64,000 nt of DNA, from the NCBI GenBank assembly GCA_902585605.1, contig CACIED010000003.1, positions 40,086 through 104,085 of the forward strand, written 5' to 3'. A program made the translations under genes and the position numbers. Numbering within the stretch: the stretch's first letter is position 1; the number at the start of each line of letters is the position of its first letter. Origin of the DNA: an uncultured Alphaproteobacteria bacterium. Its GTDB lineage: Bacteria > Pseudomonadota > Alphaproteobacteria > HIMB59 > GCA-002718135. Shown here piece after piece: positions 51,300 to 60,561 of the stretch. The notes under the pieces are model-generated. The model was given only the letters and a program-made list of their open reading frames with translations, did no database searches and was not told the origin of the DNA.

Positions 51300-52366
51300 T
51301 GACACTTAAAATTGGAATAGTAGGAGCAAGTTTTGCAAAAGCTGCATATTTACCTGCTTTAAATCACATAGAAGGAGTTGAAGTAACATGTCTATCCTCA
51401 AATAGATTAGAAAGCGCTAAATCCTGTGCGGAAAAATTTAATATAAAAAATTTTTACGATAATTGGGAAAAAATGATTGAAGAAAATGAGCTTGATTTAG
51501 TTTGTATAGCCACTCCTACGGATTTGCATGCACCAATTACTTTAAAATCTCTTCAAAAAGGAGCGCATGTTTTATGTGAAAAGCCTACTGCTATGAATGC
51601 TGAAGAGGCGACCCAAATGTTAGAAACTGCAAAAAAGTATAATAAAATTCATATGATTGATCATGAATTAAGATTTAATCCCAATAGAAAAAAAATTAGA
51701 GAATGGATTTCAAGTGGAGAAATTGGCAAAATTCAACACATAAATATTTTAAATGTATCTAATAGTTGGTTGGATCCATCATCAAGACCAAAAGATGATT
51801 GGTGGAGTCTAAGTAGCAGAGGTGGTGGAAGAATGGGAGCAAATGGATCACATCAAGTAGACCTGATAAGATGGTGGTGTGGTGAAATAAAATCAGTATT
51901 TGGACAAGCTTTAACAATAGTAAAAGATAGAATAGATAAAAATAGTAAAGAAAAATGGCAAGCTACAGCCGATGACTTATCTTACTTTTCTTTAGAGTTG
52001 TTAAATGGTGGTCTCGCTAATGTTTTTATGAGCGGTGTTGTTAGTCATTCTTTAGGCAATAAAACTCAAATTTTTGGATCAGAGGGTACCATTATTCTAG
52101 AAGACAAGACAGAAGAAATTTTATTTGCAAAAAAAGGAGAAGATTTTAAAAAATTATCTTTTGAAGATCCTAACGCATCACTTGACGGTGTTAATAAAGG
52201 TATTTGGAATGTTTCAGTAGTTAGTTTGTTAGAAGAATTAACTTCAGCTATTAAGGAAAACCGATCTTTGAACGAAGGTTCAACATTTGAAGATGGATTA
52301 AAAAATCAACTTGTTGTTGATGCAGTTTTCCAATCTACAAAAGAAAGAAAATGGATTGATTTATAA
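51299..52366 (+). CDS. Gfo/Idh/MocA-family oxidoreductase
   Basis: 355 residues. N-terminal Rossmann fold LKIGIVGASFAKAAYLPALN, then IATPTDLHAPITLKSL, VLCEKPTAMN (EKP), IDHELRFNPNRKKIREW and GGGRMGANGSHQVDLIRWW with the active-site His. The ATG at 51299 shares a base with the permease stop and has AAAGGAGG six bases upstream; a longer frame from 51254 lies inside the permease. It follows the transporter directly, so its substrate may be the imported solute or a product of it. Confidence 0.9.
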   Translation: MTLKIGIVGASFAKAAYLPALNHIEGVEVTCLSSNRLESAKSCAEKFNIKNFYDNWEKMIEENELDLVCIATPTDLHAPITLKSLQKGAHVLCEKPTAMNAEEATQMLETAKKYNKIHMIDHELRFNPNRKKIREWISSGEIGKIQHINILNVSNSWLDPSSRPKDDWWSLSSRGGGRMGANGSHQVDLIRWWCGEIKSVFGQALTIVKDRIDKNSKEKWQATADDLSYFSLELLNGGLANVFMSGVVSHSLGNKTQIFGSEGTIILEDKTEEILFAKKGEDFKKLSFEDPNASLDGVNKGIWNVSVVSLLEELTSAIKENRSLNEGSTFEDGLKNQLVVDAVFQSTKERKWIDL

Positions 52367-52368
52367 AA

Positions 52369-53079
52369 ATGGATTTTTCAAACAAAAATATCCTTATTAC
52401 TGGAGCAGCAGATGGTTTAGGTTTCGCAGTCTCAAAAGCTTTTTCAGAAAAAAAAGCTAATTTATTTTTATTAGATATTGATCATAAAAAACTTATAAAA
52501 AATAATATTCCTAATGCAAAAAATATTGAGTGCGATTTAAGCATAATAGATAATTTAGAAAAATTATTTCTTAATTTATCTAAAGAACAAAAATCAATTG
52601 ATATTTTAATACATAATGCTGCAATTCTTATCCCAAAATCATTTGAAAATACTGACAAAAAATATTGGAATGATGTACTTAATATTTCCTTAAATAGTGG
52701 ATTTCATTTATCTAAATTTGTCTGGGATAATATGAAAAAAAATGGAAGAGGCATAATAATTTTTGTTTCATCTCGTGCTGGCGTAGAAGGTTTTGATAAT
52801 GAAAGTGCCTATTGTGCAGCAAAACATGGTTTAGAAGGTTTAATGAAAAGTTTATCTATTGAAGGCTCTAGTATTGGTATTCAAGTATTTACTATTACTC
52901 CTGGAATGTTTATGAATACTCCCATGTCAGAACAAAACTATACTGATGAATATAAAAAGAAATGGGTAGATCCAATTGAATTGACTCCAGCTTTTTTGAA
53001 ATTAGCTTCTGGAAAATATAAACATCTTATAGGAAAGCATGTAAATGCATGGGATTTATCTAATGAGGATAAAAAATGA
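52369..53079 (+). CDS. SDR-family oxidoreductase
   Basis: 236-residue short-chain dehydrogenase: ITGAADGLGFAVSKAF (NAD(P) site), LLDIDHKKL, HNAAIL, the catalytic Ser in FVSSRAGVEG, YCAAKHGLEG (Tyr and Lys), and TITPGMFMNTPMS. Its C-terminal half matches the SDR at 26689-27435. Two bases behind the oxidoreductase gene and overlapping the M20 gene by four, so it belongs to the transporter operon. An alcohol/ketone interconversion on the imported compound is probable. Confidence 0.88.
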   Translation: MDFSNKNILITGAADGLGFAVSKAFSEKKANLFLLDIDHKKLIKNNIPNAKNIECDLSIIDNLEKLFLNLSKEQKSIDILIHNAAILIPKSFENTDKKYWNDVLNISLNSGFHLSKFVWDNMKKNGRGIIIFVSSRAGVEGFDNESAYCAAKHGLEGLMKSLSIEGSSIGIQVFTITPGMFMNTPMSEQNYTDEYKKKWVDPIELTPAFLKLASGKYKHLIGKHVNAWDLSNEDKK

Positions 53080-54431
53080 AAGATATATATAAATATATAG
53101 ATGATAATGTTGACGAATATATAAAGGATTTGCAAGAATTTATAAGAAAGCCTTCAGTATCTGCTCAAAAATTAGGTTTAGAAGAATGTGCAAATTATGT
53201 TGTTGAGAAAATGCACAAGGATGGCTTACCCGCTGAATTACATGAAATACCAGATGGTCCTCCTTTAGTCTTTGGACATTTAAAATCTTCAAATTCAAAA
53301 AAAACAATGTTTTGTTATTCTCATTATGATGTTCAGCCACCAGAACCTATTGAAGCGTGGTCACACGGAGGTCCATGGTCTGGCGCCTTAGTTGATAATG
53401 TAATTTATGGAAGAGGTGCTACAGATAACAAAGGTGGTTTATTAGCTTTTAATAAAGCAGCAAAAGCATTTTTAAAAGTAAGAAGTGAAGTTCCTTTAAA
53501 TTTAAAATTTTTCTATGAAGGTGAAGAAGAGATAGGTTCCGTTCATCTTGGTCCGTGGGTTGAAAAAAATAAAAAACTGTTAGAGGCTGATGGAATGCAC
53601 TGTCTAGATGGAACAGTTGATGAATTTGCTAAAGTGCCGGAGGTAGAGCTTGGTTTAAAATCAGTTTTATTTGTGGAATTAATCGCAAGAGGAGGAAAAA
53701 AAGATATTCACTCTCTTAATTTTCCACTTGTACCTAGCCCTCCATGGGAATTGGTTCATGCCTTATCAACTATTATGACAAGAGATAGAAAAATATTAAT
53801 TAAGGATTGGTACGAAGGATTATACGAATTAGGAGAGGAAGAAATAAATTTACTAAATGAAAAAAATGAAAGGGTAGATTTATCAGCATTAAAATCAGAA
53901 TTTGGTATTGAGAATTTTGTTTTAAATAGAGATGGAGTTGAGGCTATTAAAGCTAGAACATATGAGCCAACTGCAAATATTCAAGGAATGATTTCAGGAT
54001 ACACAGGTCCTGGACACAAAACAATCGTACCAAGCGAAGCGAAAGTTCGGATAGATTTTCGTTTACTTCCAAATATGAATCCACAAAAATGTATAAAAAA
54101 ACTAAAAAATCATTTAATTGAACATGGGTTTGGTCATCTTGAGGTAAAAGCTTTCGATGCAGCAGAGCCTCCTTACAAAATTTCTGTTAAAGAGGATATA
54201 TCTCAAGCTATCATTAAAGCTGCAGAGGAAGTATTTGGTGAAAAACCTGTTGTAAATGGTGTTTCAGCAGAAGGAACTATATTGAAACATGTTTGGATGC
54301 CATGTGTATTAACCGGTTTTGCTAATCCTGGTGCAAATCTTCATGCGCCAGATGAAAATATTAAAGTTGAAAATTATATAAAAGGTATAAAATATGCTGC
54401 TGCAATAATGGAAAATTTTTCCAAATACTAA
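53076..54431 (+). CDS. M20-family dipeptidase (carnosinase/CPG2-like)
   Basis: 451-residue di-zinc peptidase. FCYSHYDVQPPEPIEAW (His and Asp ligands near residue 95), YGRGATDNKGGLLAF, FYEGEEEIGSVHLG with the catalytic Glu, the Asp ligand in LDGTVDEFA, and a C-terminal HAPDEN with the last His. A lid/dimerisation domain occupies the middle. It acts on dipeptides or N-acyl amino acids in the cytosol; there is no signal peptide. Last gene of the system 3 operon, so import and cleavage of a peptide-like solute is the simplest reading. Confidence 0.92.
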   Translation: MKDIYKYIDDNVDEYIKDLQEFIRKPSVSAQKLGLEECANYVVEKMHKDGLPAELHEIPDGPPLVFGHLKSSNSKKTMFCYSHYDVQPPEPIEAWSHGGPWSGALVDNVIYGRGATDNKGGLLAFNKAAKAFLKVRSEVPLNLKFFYEGEEEIGSVHLGPWVEKNKKLLEADGMHCLDGTVDEFAKVPEVELGLKSVLFVELIARGGKKDIHSLNFPLVPSPPWELVHALSTIMTRDRKILIKDWYEGLYELGEEEINLLNEKNERVDLSALKSEFGIENFVLNRDGVEAIKARTYEPTANIQGMISGYTGPGHKTIVPSEAKVRIDFRLLPNMNPQKCIKKLKNHLIEHGFGHLEVKAFDAAEPPYKISVKEDISQAIIKAAEEVFGEKPVVNGVSAEGTILKHVWMPCVLTGFANPGANLHAPDENIKVENYIKGIKYAAAIMENFSKY

Positions 54432-54454
54432 TATCTTTTTAGTTAAAATAATAA

Positions 54455-55606
54455 TTAAACATTAATTACAGGCAATTCATTAGGAGTTCTTGAGGTCAAT
54501 AATCTATTACCATTTTGAGTAATTAAAATATTTTCTTCATGAACCAACATCAAATCATTTTCAATTTCGATTGAAGGTTCTAAGGCTAAGATCATATTTT
54601 TTTCTAAAATTGTATTATCATCAATCATAATACTTGGCGGTTCTGTCAATTGAAGACCAAAACCATGCCCCATTCTTCCAACATTACTTTTAACATTACT
54701 TGAAAACAAATTTTTACTTAGTGATTCATAAACTTCTTTACAACTGATACCTGGCTTAATTATTTCTAAAGTTTTTTCTGTAGCATCCCATAATTTGTTA
54801 TAAGCATCTAAAGATTTTTGATTGATATTTCCAAATCCAAAATTTCTATCAAAATCACAGTAATATCCATTTAGGGTAGAACCAGTATCAATAATCAAAA
54901 TATCACCGTCACCTATTTTTTTTTCACTTGGATTACAAATTATTTGATTATAACCATTTATTCCTGATGCACATGAAAGATACATTATGTAATCAACCCC
55001 ATTATTAATAAGATCTTTTTTAAATATTGTTGCAATTTCTCTTTCACTCATACCTAAACTTATTTTATTAATTAAATTATTAAAAACCTTACTTGTAATA
55101 GAACAAATTTTTTCAATATTTTTGATTTCGAGATCAGATTTAATTTTTCTAAGACTCCAAATAATATTAGTAGAATCAATAAAATTATATTCTTGTAAAT
55201 CTTTTTTAATTTTTAAAAATTCTTTAAAACTCATTCTTAAGTATGTTTCCATACCTAATTCAAAACCAATATTTGAATTTTTTGGAAATGTTTTAATAAT
55301 TTTCTTTAATAATGACGTGCCTTCATCTTTTGGATTAGGTGATTGCCATACTTCTATATCTTTAATAAACGTACTTTCAATTGCTGATAAACCTATAGAT
55401 GGTATCAAGGCTTTGATTTTCCCATTTTTTGAAATTATTAAAAACCAAGGCCTTGTAGGGCTTTCCCAAAAGTTACTATCTAATCCAGAAAAGTATCTAA
55501 AATTTGCAGGAGAAGTAATAACAATTGCATCTATATTTTCATTTTCTAATTTTTTATGGATATTATCTAGTCTCTTGAGATATTCTTCTTTTGGAAAACT
55601 CATCAT
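54455..55606 (-). CDS. M24-family metallopeptidase (Xaa-Pro aminopeptidase-like)
   Basis: 383-residue peptidase of the prolidase group. All five metal ligands are visible: Asp in IIDTGSTLNGYYCDFDRNF (two Asp), His in GRMGHGFGLQ, Glu in ALEPSIEIEN and Glu in VHEENILIT. The N-terminal domain begins with DAIVITSPANFRYFSGL. It is thus a likely active Xaa-Pro peptidase, unlike the M24 protein at 38497-39666. Single minus-strand gene 23 bases from the convergent M20 gene; divergent from yqaA. Confidence 0.9.
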   Translation of the reverse strand: MMSFPKEEYLKRLDNIHKKLENENIDAIVITSPANFRYFSGLDSNFWESPTRPWFLIISKNGKIKALIPSIGLSAIESTFIKDIEVWQSPNPKDEGTSLLKKIIKTFPKNSNIGFELGMETYLRMSFKEFLKIKKDLQEYNFIDSTNIIWSLRKIKSDLEIKNIEKICSITSKVFNNLINKISLGMSEREIATIFKKDLINNGVDYIMYLSCASGINGYNQIICNPSEKKIGDGDILIIDTGSTLNGYYCDFDRNFGFGNINQKSLDAYNKLWDATEKTLEIIKPGISCKEVYESLSKNLFSSNVKSNVGRMGHGFGLQLTEPPSIMIDDNTILEKNMILALEPSIEIENDLMLVHEENILITQNGNRLLTSRTPNELPVINV

Positions 55607-55649
55607 AAACTGATAGATATCATAATATTAATAAGAATTAATAATTACT

Positions 55650-56072
55650 TTGATATACCTATCGTTATTTATTTTTTGTCTTAGTTTAGGTACTTTTTTT
55701 CCATTTGCTTCAGAAACATATTTATCAACATTATTTTTATCTGAAAAATACAATAATTTTGTATTATTAATCTTTGCTTCATTAGGTAATATTTTAGGAT
55801 CTTTAATTAGTTGGATATTTGGTTACTTTGTAAATTATTTTATGAATAAATCCTGGTTTCCAGTTAATAAATTTTTACTTCAAAAAGCTACTAGTATTTT
55901 TAAAAAATATGGAAAATGGTCATTATTATTATCTTGGGTTCCATTTATTGGTGATCCTATAGCATTTGCTGCAGGTACTTTTAGATACAACGTTTTATTT
56001 TTTTTAATATTTGTATCTATTGGGAAAGTTGCTAGGTACTTATTTATATATATTTATTTTCTAATTTATTGA
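55650..56072 (+). CDS. YqaA-family inner-membrane protein (DedA/SNARE-associated type)
   Basis: 140-residue membrane protein with about four hydrophobic segments. FFPFASETYLSTLFL, ASLGNILGSLISWIFGYF and SLLLSWVPFIGDPIAFAAGTF are typical of YqaA, a small relative of the DedA lipid-flippase superfamily. The frame can only start at TTG 55650, because a stop lies 18 bases upstream and no other good codon precedes the first helix. Role unproven; lipid or envelope homeostasis is inferred from the superfamily. It overlaps the first bases of the rmuC region. Confidence 0.8.
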   Translation: MIYLSLFIFCLSLGTFFPFASETYLSTLFLSEKYNNFVLLIFASLGNILGSLISWIFGYFVNYFMNKSWFPVNKFLLQKATSIFKKYGKWSLLLSWVPFIGDPIAFAAGTFRYNVLFFLIFVSIGKVARYLFIYIYFLIY

Positions 56073-56074
56073 TT

Positions 56075-57031
56075 ATGTTTGAGAATTTTTACTTTATTTT
56101 TATAATTGGTTTCTTTGTTGGTATAGGTTTTCTATCTTTAATAATTTTTTTACGTAAAGACAAAACTGACACTAAGGAAAATACAGATCTCATTTCCTTA
56201 AAAAATCATATGCAATCTATTCAACAGTCTCTTCAAAATTTTAATCTTGCTCAAGATAGAATTGAAAATACATTAATAAGAGGTGGAGCACTTCAACAAG
56301 GGCCTTGGGGTGAATTTGTATTAAAAAATATTTTGGATAGTGTTGGTTTGAGAGAAGGTGAAGAATATTCAATTCAAAAAACTTTTAGAAATGAAGATGG
56401 TAATTTACAAAAACCAGATGTTGTCGTGCATATGCCTGGTAATCGTCATATCATTATCGACTCAAAGGTTTCTTTAGAATTTTGGCACGATTATTCTAAT
56501 ACTAATGATGAAGATAAAAAAAAAATTTTTTTAAAAAAATTTCTTGATTCAACAAAATCTTCTATTCGTAATTTAAGTCAAGATAACTACTCTAAAGTAT
56601 ATGGAATAAATACTATTGATAATGTGCTAATGTTTATACCTATCGAACCAGCTTTGTTAACACTTTATAATGAAGCAAATAAATTAATTGAAGAGTCTTG
56701 GAATAAAAAAATTATTATAGTTGGTCCATCAACACTTCCATTTCTCTTGAAGGCTGTAGAAAATATGTGGAGAGTTGATAAGCAGTCTAAAACAATAAAG
56801 GATATTGCATCGGCAGCCTCTGATATTTATGACAAAACTGTAAGTGTTTATGAGTCATTCATTAAAGCAAATCAGTCTTTAGACTTAGCTAAAACAAAAA
56901 TGGATGAAGCGCGACAAAGATTACAAGAAGGATCAGGCAGTTTGACTAAAAAAGTTGAAAAAATGAAAAAGCTTGGAAGATTAAGTACTAAAAAACAGTT
57001 GCCAGACTCTGATGACGATGTCATAGGATAA
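56075..57031 (+). CDS. rmuC: DNA recombination protein RmuC
   Basis: 318 residues: an N-terminal membrane helix (FYFIFIIGFFVGIGFLSL), a short coiled-coil linker and the RmuC nuclease-fold domain with RGGALQQGPWGEFVLKNIL, QKPDVVVHMPGNRHIIIDSK, and DNVLMFIPIEPAL. RmuC limits rearrangements at inverted repeats in E. coli. The coiled coil is shorter than in E. coli RmuC. Start at the ATG at 56075, two bases after the yqaA stop; a TTG six bases earlier is also in frame. Confidence 0.92.
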   Translation: MFENFYFIFIIGFFVGIGFLSLIIFLRKDKTDTKENTDLISLKNHMQSIQQSLQNFNLAQDRIENTLIRGGALQQGPWGEFVLKNILDSVGLREGEEYSIQKTFRNEDGNLQKPDVVVHMPGNRHIIIDSKVSLEFWHDYSNTNDEDKKKIFLKKFLDSTKSSIRNLSQDNYSKVYGINTIDNVLMFIPIEPALLTLYNEANKLIEESWNKKIIIVGPSTLPFLLKAVENMWRVDKQSKTIKDIASAASDIYDKTVSVYESFIKANQSLDLAKTKMDEARQRLQEGSGSLTKKVEKMKKLGRLSTKKQLPDSDDDVIG

Positions 57032-57037
57032 ATTACT

Positions 57038-57523
57038 ATGCCAAGTTTTGATGTTGTAAGTAGACTAGATCATCAAGAGATTGATAATGCGATAGGGAAT
57101 GCTACAAGAGAAATAACTACACGATATGATTTTAAAGGATCCAATACATCTATAGAAAAAAAAGAAAATTCAATTGTAGTATTAACAGATGATGAAATGA
57201 AGGCAGGCCAGGTTAATGATATGCTAGTTACGCATTTTGTCAGAAGAAAAGTTGATCCCCTTTGCTTAAAGAAAAAGGAATTAGAAAAAGCTGGTGGAAA
57301 TAAAATTAAGCAAATTTACGATTTAATTGAAGGTATTGACCAATCCATATGCAAGAAATTAATTGCTGATGTGAAAAGCTCAAAGATTAAAGTTCAGGTC
57401 AAAATTAATGGTAATGAGCTACGTGTTGATGGAAAAAAAAAAGATGACTTACAATCAGTTATTCAATTAATTGAGAGTTCAAATATTGGAATACCTATAC
57501 AATTTATTAATTTTAGAGATTAA
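57038..57523 (+). CDS. yajQ: YajQ-family nucleotide-binding protein
   Basis: 161 residues, typical family length, with MPSFDVVSRLDHQEIDNAIG, REITTRYDFKGS, KEIIND-type segments replaced by LVTHFVRRKVDP, and the C-terminal GIPIQFINFRD. YajQ proteins bind cyclic di-GMP or other nucleotides and, in Xanthomonas, modulate transcription. Six bases behind rmuC and six before the LysE gene. Exact role in this organism unknown. Confidence 0.93.
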   Translation: MPSFDVVSRLDHQEIDNAIGNATREITTRYDFKGSNTSIEKKENSIVVLTDDEMKAGQVNDMLVTHFVRRKVDPLCLKKKELEKAGGNKIKQIYDLIEGIDQSICKKLIADVKSSKIKVQVKINGNELRVDGKKKDDLQSVIQLIESSNIGIPIQFINFRD

Positions 57524-57528
57524 AAATT

Positions 57529-58134
57529 GTGATAACTTGGGAACTAATTTTAGCTGTAAGCGTATATAATTTTGTAATGTACGTTACACCCGGCCCTAAC
57601 AATACAATCTTAACCACTTCAGGAATAAAGTTTGGTTTTTTTAAAACTATACCTAACTTGTTTGGTATTCCTTCCGGTCATGGTTTGCAATTATGTCTTG
57701 TGTGTCTAGGTTTGGGTACTTTGTTTGTAAAGTTCCCAGTTATATTAGATGTATTAAGATATGTTGGTGCTGCGTATATACTGTATTTATCTTATAAAAT
57801 GTTTGGATCGCTAAATATAAAAAACTCGACTGACTCAGCTAAACCACTTACGTATTTTGAGGCAATTATTTTTCAATTTGTTAATCCTAAAGCATGGGTT
57901 ATTTGTACAACAGCTGTTTCATCCTTCTATCCTGAACAAGAAAATATTTTAGTTGGAACTTTATTTATGGTTTTTATGTCAACAATTATAAATCTACCAT
58001 CAATTAGTATTTGGGCTATCGGTGGCAGTATTATTAGAAATTACTTAAAAAATGAAAATTTAAAAAAAATAATTGAAATATCATTGGCAATATTGCTAGT
58101 ATTAACTGCAATTTATATTTTATTCGATAATTAG
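57529..58134 (+). CDS. LysE/RhtB-family amino acid exporter
   Basis: 201-residue inner-membrane protein with about six helices. The signature MYVTPGPNNTILTTSGIKFG lies near residue 16, followed by GIPSGHGLQLCLVCLGLG and FQFVNPKAWVICTTAVS, typical of the LysE/RhtB family that exports amino acids or homoserine lactones. The start is GTG at 57529. Export of surplus amino acids suits a cell living on peptides; the specific substrate is unknown. Confidence 0.9.
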   Translation: MITWELILAVSVYNFVMYVTPGPNNTILTTSGIKFGFFKTIPNLFGIPSGHGLQLCLVCLGLGTLFVKFPVILDVLRYVGAAYILYLSYKMFGSLNIKNSTDSAKPLTYFEAIIFQFVNPKAWVICTTAVSSFYPEQENILVGTLFMVFMSTIINLPSISIWAIGGSIIRNYLKNENLKKIIEISLAILLVLTAIYILFDN

Positions 58135-58157
58135 TATAATTGTGATATTTTTTATTT

Positions 58158-59339
58158 ATGACCAATAGTCTAAGCGAAAACATAAAAAACGTTATAGAAT
58201 TTCTATCTATTGAAGGTGTTACTGGATATGAAAAAAATATTGCTTTAAGTGTGAAAGATAAATTAATTAAATATGGAATACCTGAAGACTATATTTTTTT
58301 TGATGAGGCTAATAAAAAAATTCCTTTATTTACTGAAACAGGAAATTTAATAGTTAAACTTCCCGGCACTAAGCCAGGTAAGAGGAAACTTTTTTCAACA
58401 CATCTTGATACAGTATCTCTATGTAAGGGAGCTGAACCAATAATTAATAATGGAAAAATTATTGCTAAAAATGATACGGCTTTAGGAGCTGATAATAGAG
58501 GTGGTGTTTCTTGTTTAGTTAATCTTTTAAAATTTTTGTTTCAGAATAATGTAGAGTATACACCCTTAACATGCTTATTTACTGTTAGAGAAGAAAGCGG
58601 ACTTTGGGGTGCTAGAAATGTCGATAAAAAAGATCTTGGATCACCTGAAATTGGCTTCAATACTGATGGATCATCGCCATATGAAATTATCACATCTGCA
58701 GTTGGAGCTGAAAGATGGTCAGTAGAAATTATTGGGAAAGGATCACATGCAGGTGTCGCACCTAATAAAGGTATTTCATCCTCAATAGTTGCTTCTATTG
58801 CTCTTAGTAAAACGTATGAAGATGGATGGTTTGGATTAGTAGAAAAAAATGGATTAAAAGGGACTTCTAATATTGGTTATTATGGTGATCAAGATGGAAA
58901 TTGCGCTGGTTCTTCAACTAATCAAGTTACTGATTATGTGAAGATTAACGGTGAGTCTAGAAGCATGGATCAAGATTTTATTAGTGAAATTACAAATCAA
59001 TATGAAAAGAATTTTATTGCTGCTTCTGAAATGGTCAAAAACTCTAAAAATGAAAAAGCTCAAATTAAATTTAAAAAAAGCTTAGATTACTTTCCTTTTA
59101 AACTGGATGATAATTTAGAAGTTATTAAAATCGCAAAAGAATCAGCAAATAAAATCGGTATAAATTCTAAAACTGTAGCTGTAAACGGTGGTCTTGATGC
59201 AAATTGGCTGATCAGAAATGGTATTCCAACTATAACTTTTGGAAATGGTCATTACAATCCTCACAGTTTAGATGAATACCTAGATATTAAAGAGTATGAA
59301 GATTCATGTGAATTAGCAATTTCAATTGCAACTCAGTGA
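58158..59339 (+). CDS. M20-family peptidase, PepT-like
   Basis: 393-residue di-zinc aminopeptidase. Ligands and catalytic residues are visible in FSTHLDTVSLC (His and Asp), GADNRGGVSCL (bridging Asp), TVREESGLWGAR (Glu-Glu), FNTDGSSPYE (Asp) and, at the C terminus, GNGHYNPHSLDEYLDI (His). GKGSHAGVAPNKGISS belongs to the dimerisation domain. It matches tripeptide aminopeptidase (PepT) best. One base separates it from the amidohydrolase. Cytoplasmic. Confidence 0.88.
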   Translation: MTNSLSENIKNVIEFLSIEGVTGYEKNIALSVKDKLIKYGIPEDYIFFDEANKKIPLFTETGNLIVKLPGTKPGKRKLFSTHLDTVSLCKGAEPIINNGKIIAKNDTALGADNRGGVSCLVNLLKFLFQNNVEYTPLTCLFTVREESGLWGARNVDKKDLGSPEIGFNTDGSSPYEIITSAVGAERWSVEIIGKGSHAGVAPNKGISSSIVASIALSKTYEDGWFGLVEKNGLKGTSNIGYYGDQDGNCAGSSTNQVTDYVKINGESRSMDQDFISEITNQYEKNFIAASEMVKNSKNEKAQIKFKKSLDYFPFKLDDNLEVIKIAKESANKIGINSKTVAVNGGLDANWLIRNGIPTITFGNGHYNPHSLDEYLDIKEYEDSCELAISIATQ

Positions 59340-59340
59340 T

Positions 59341-60561
59341 ATGATTCTTTTACAAAACGCCAAAATTTTTGATGGTGAAAAAATAATAAACCAAAATTCT
59401 ATACTGATTAAGAATAACAAATTTAAAAATATAGGCGTTAATTTAAAATCATCAAAAGATACAAATAAAATTAATCTTAAAAATTATTTTGTAATGCCTG
59501 GATTGATTGATGCACATTTTCATGCAAACACACCAAATTACGATTTCTACTCTTCAGATAAATATCCAAAAAATTATATTGCGTTTCATGCTCATAATAT
59601 TTTGAACGATACTCTTTTTAGAGGTTTTACGACTGTAAGAGATGCAGGAGGAGGAGACATTGGAATAAAGATGGCTTTAGATGAAAGGTTATTTCAGGGA
59701 CCAAGATTTTTCTATCCTGGAAAAGCAATTACACAAACTGGTGGACATGGTGATATGCGAAAAAATAATTTTATAGATAATTGTGTTTGTGAATATGATG
59801 GAAACATTACTCAAGTTGTCGATAGTCCTGATAAAATGCGAAAAGTAGTCAGAGAAGAATTTAGAAAAGGAGCAACTCATATCAAATTAATTATAACAGG
59901 CGGAGTATCAACAAACCTAGCTCCGATTAATATGAATCATTTTAGTGATAAAGAAATAAAAATTTGTGTTGAAGAAGCAAATAGAAGAGATAGCTATGTA
60001 ATGGCACATTGTCATACCGATGAAGGGGCAAAAAGATGTTTAAAGCTTGGTATAAGATCAATTGAACATGGTAGTTTAATAACTTTTGAGACAGCTAAAC
60101 AGATTGCTAAAACAAATAGTTATGTTGTACCAACTTTATCAGCAGGACATCTTATTGAAAAAAATTCTAAAAGATTAGGCTTGTCCTCTGCTTCTTTACA
60201 GAAAGTAAAAAAAGTAAATAAACTTAGATCAAAAGCTATTCAGAATTGTTTTAAAGCTGGCGTTAAATTAGGTTTGGGGTCTGATCTTCATGGTAGAGAA
60301 TACTTAAAAAAACAAAGTAACGAATTGGTTTTAAGAAGTTATTATCAAAAAAATATTGACGTATTAAGATCAGCAACTTCAATTAATGCTGAAATTTTAA
60401 ATATGAGAAACAAAATTGGAACAATAAAGAAAGAGGCATTTGCTGATTTAATTGTTCTCAAAAAAAATCCCATAAACGATATAAATGTCTTTAACAATAT
60501 TGATAAAAATTTAATGTTAATAATTAAGGATGGAGAAATAATCAAAAACTCTATGTCTTAA
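59341..60561 (+). CDS. Metal-dependent amidohydrolase (Xaa-dipeptidase-like)
   Basis: 406-residue amidohydrolase. VMPGLIDAHFHANTPN (HxH near residue 60), the candidate carboxylated Lys in HIKLIITGGVS, His in VMAHCHTDEG, His in SIEHGSLIT, and Asp in LGLGSDLHGRE. TGGHGDMRKNNF is a subgroup feature. I start at the ATG at 59341, one base after the stop of the PepT-like gene. It is related to the amidohydrolases at 25443-26681 and 37249-38484. Substrate probably a dipeptide or N-acyl amino acid. The stop interlocks with the convergent epimerase gene (TTAA). Confidence 0.87.
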   Translation: MILLQNAKIFDGEKIINQNSILIKNNKFKNIGVNLKSSKDTNKINLKNYFVMPGLIDAHFHANTPNYDFYSSDKYPKNYIAFHAHNILNDTLFRGFTTVRDAGGGDIGIKMALDERLFQGPRFFYPGKAITQTGGHGDMRKNNFIDNCVCEYDGNITQVVDSPDKMRKVVREEFRKGATHIKLIITGGVSTNLAPINMNHFSDKEIKICVEEANRRDSYVMAHCHTDEGAKRCLKLGIRSIEHGSLITFETAKQIAKTNSYVVPTLSAGHLIEKNSKRLGLSSASLQKVKKVNKLRSKAIQNCFKAGVKLGLGSDLHGREYLKKQSNELVLRSYYQKNIDVLRSATSINAEILNMRNKIGTIKKEAFADLIVLKKNPINDINVFNNIDKNLMLIIKDGEIIKNSMS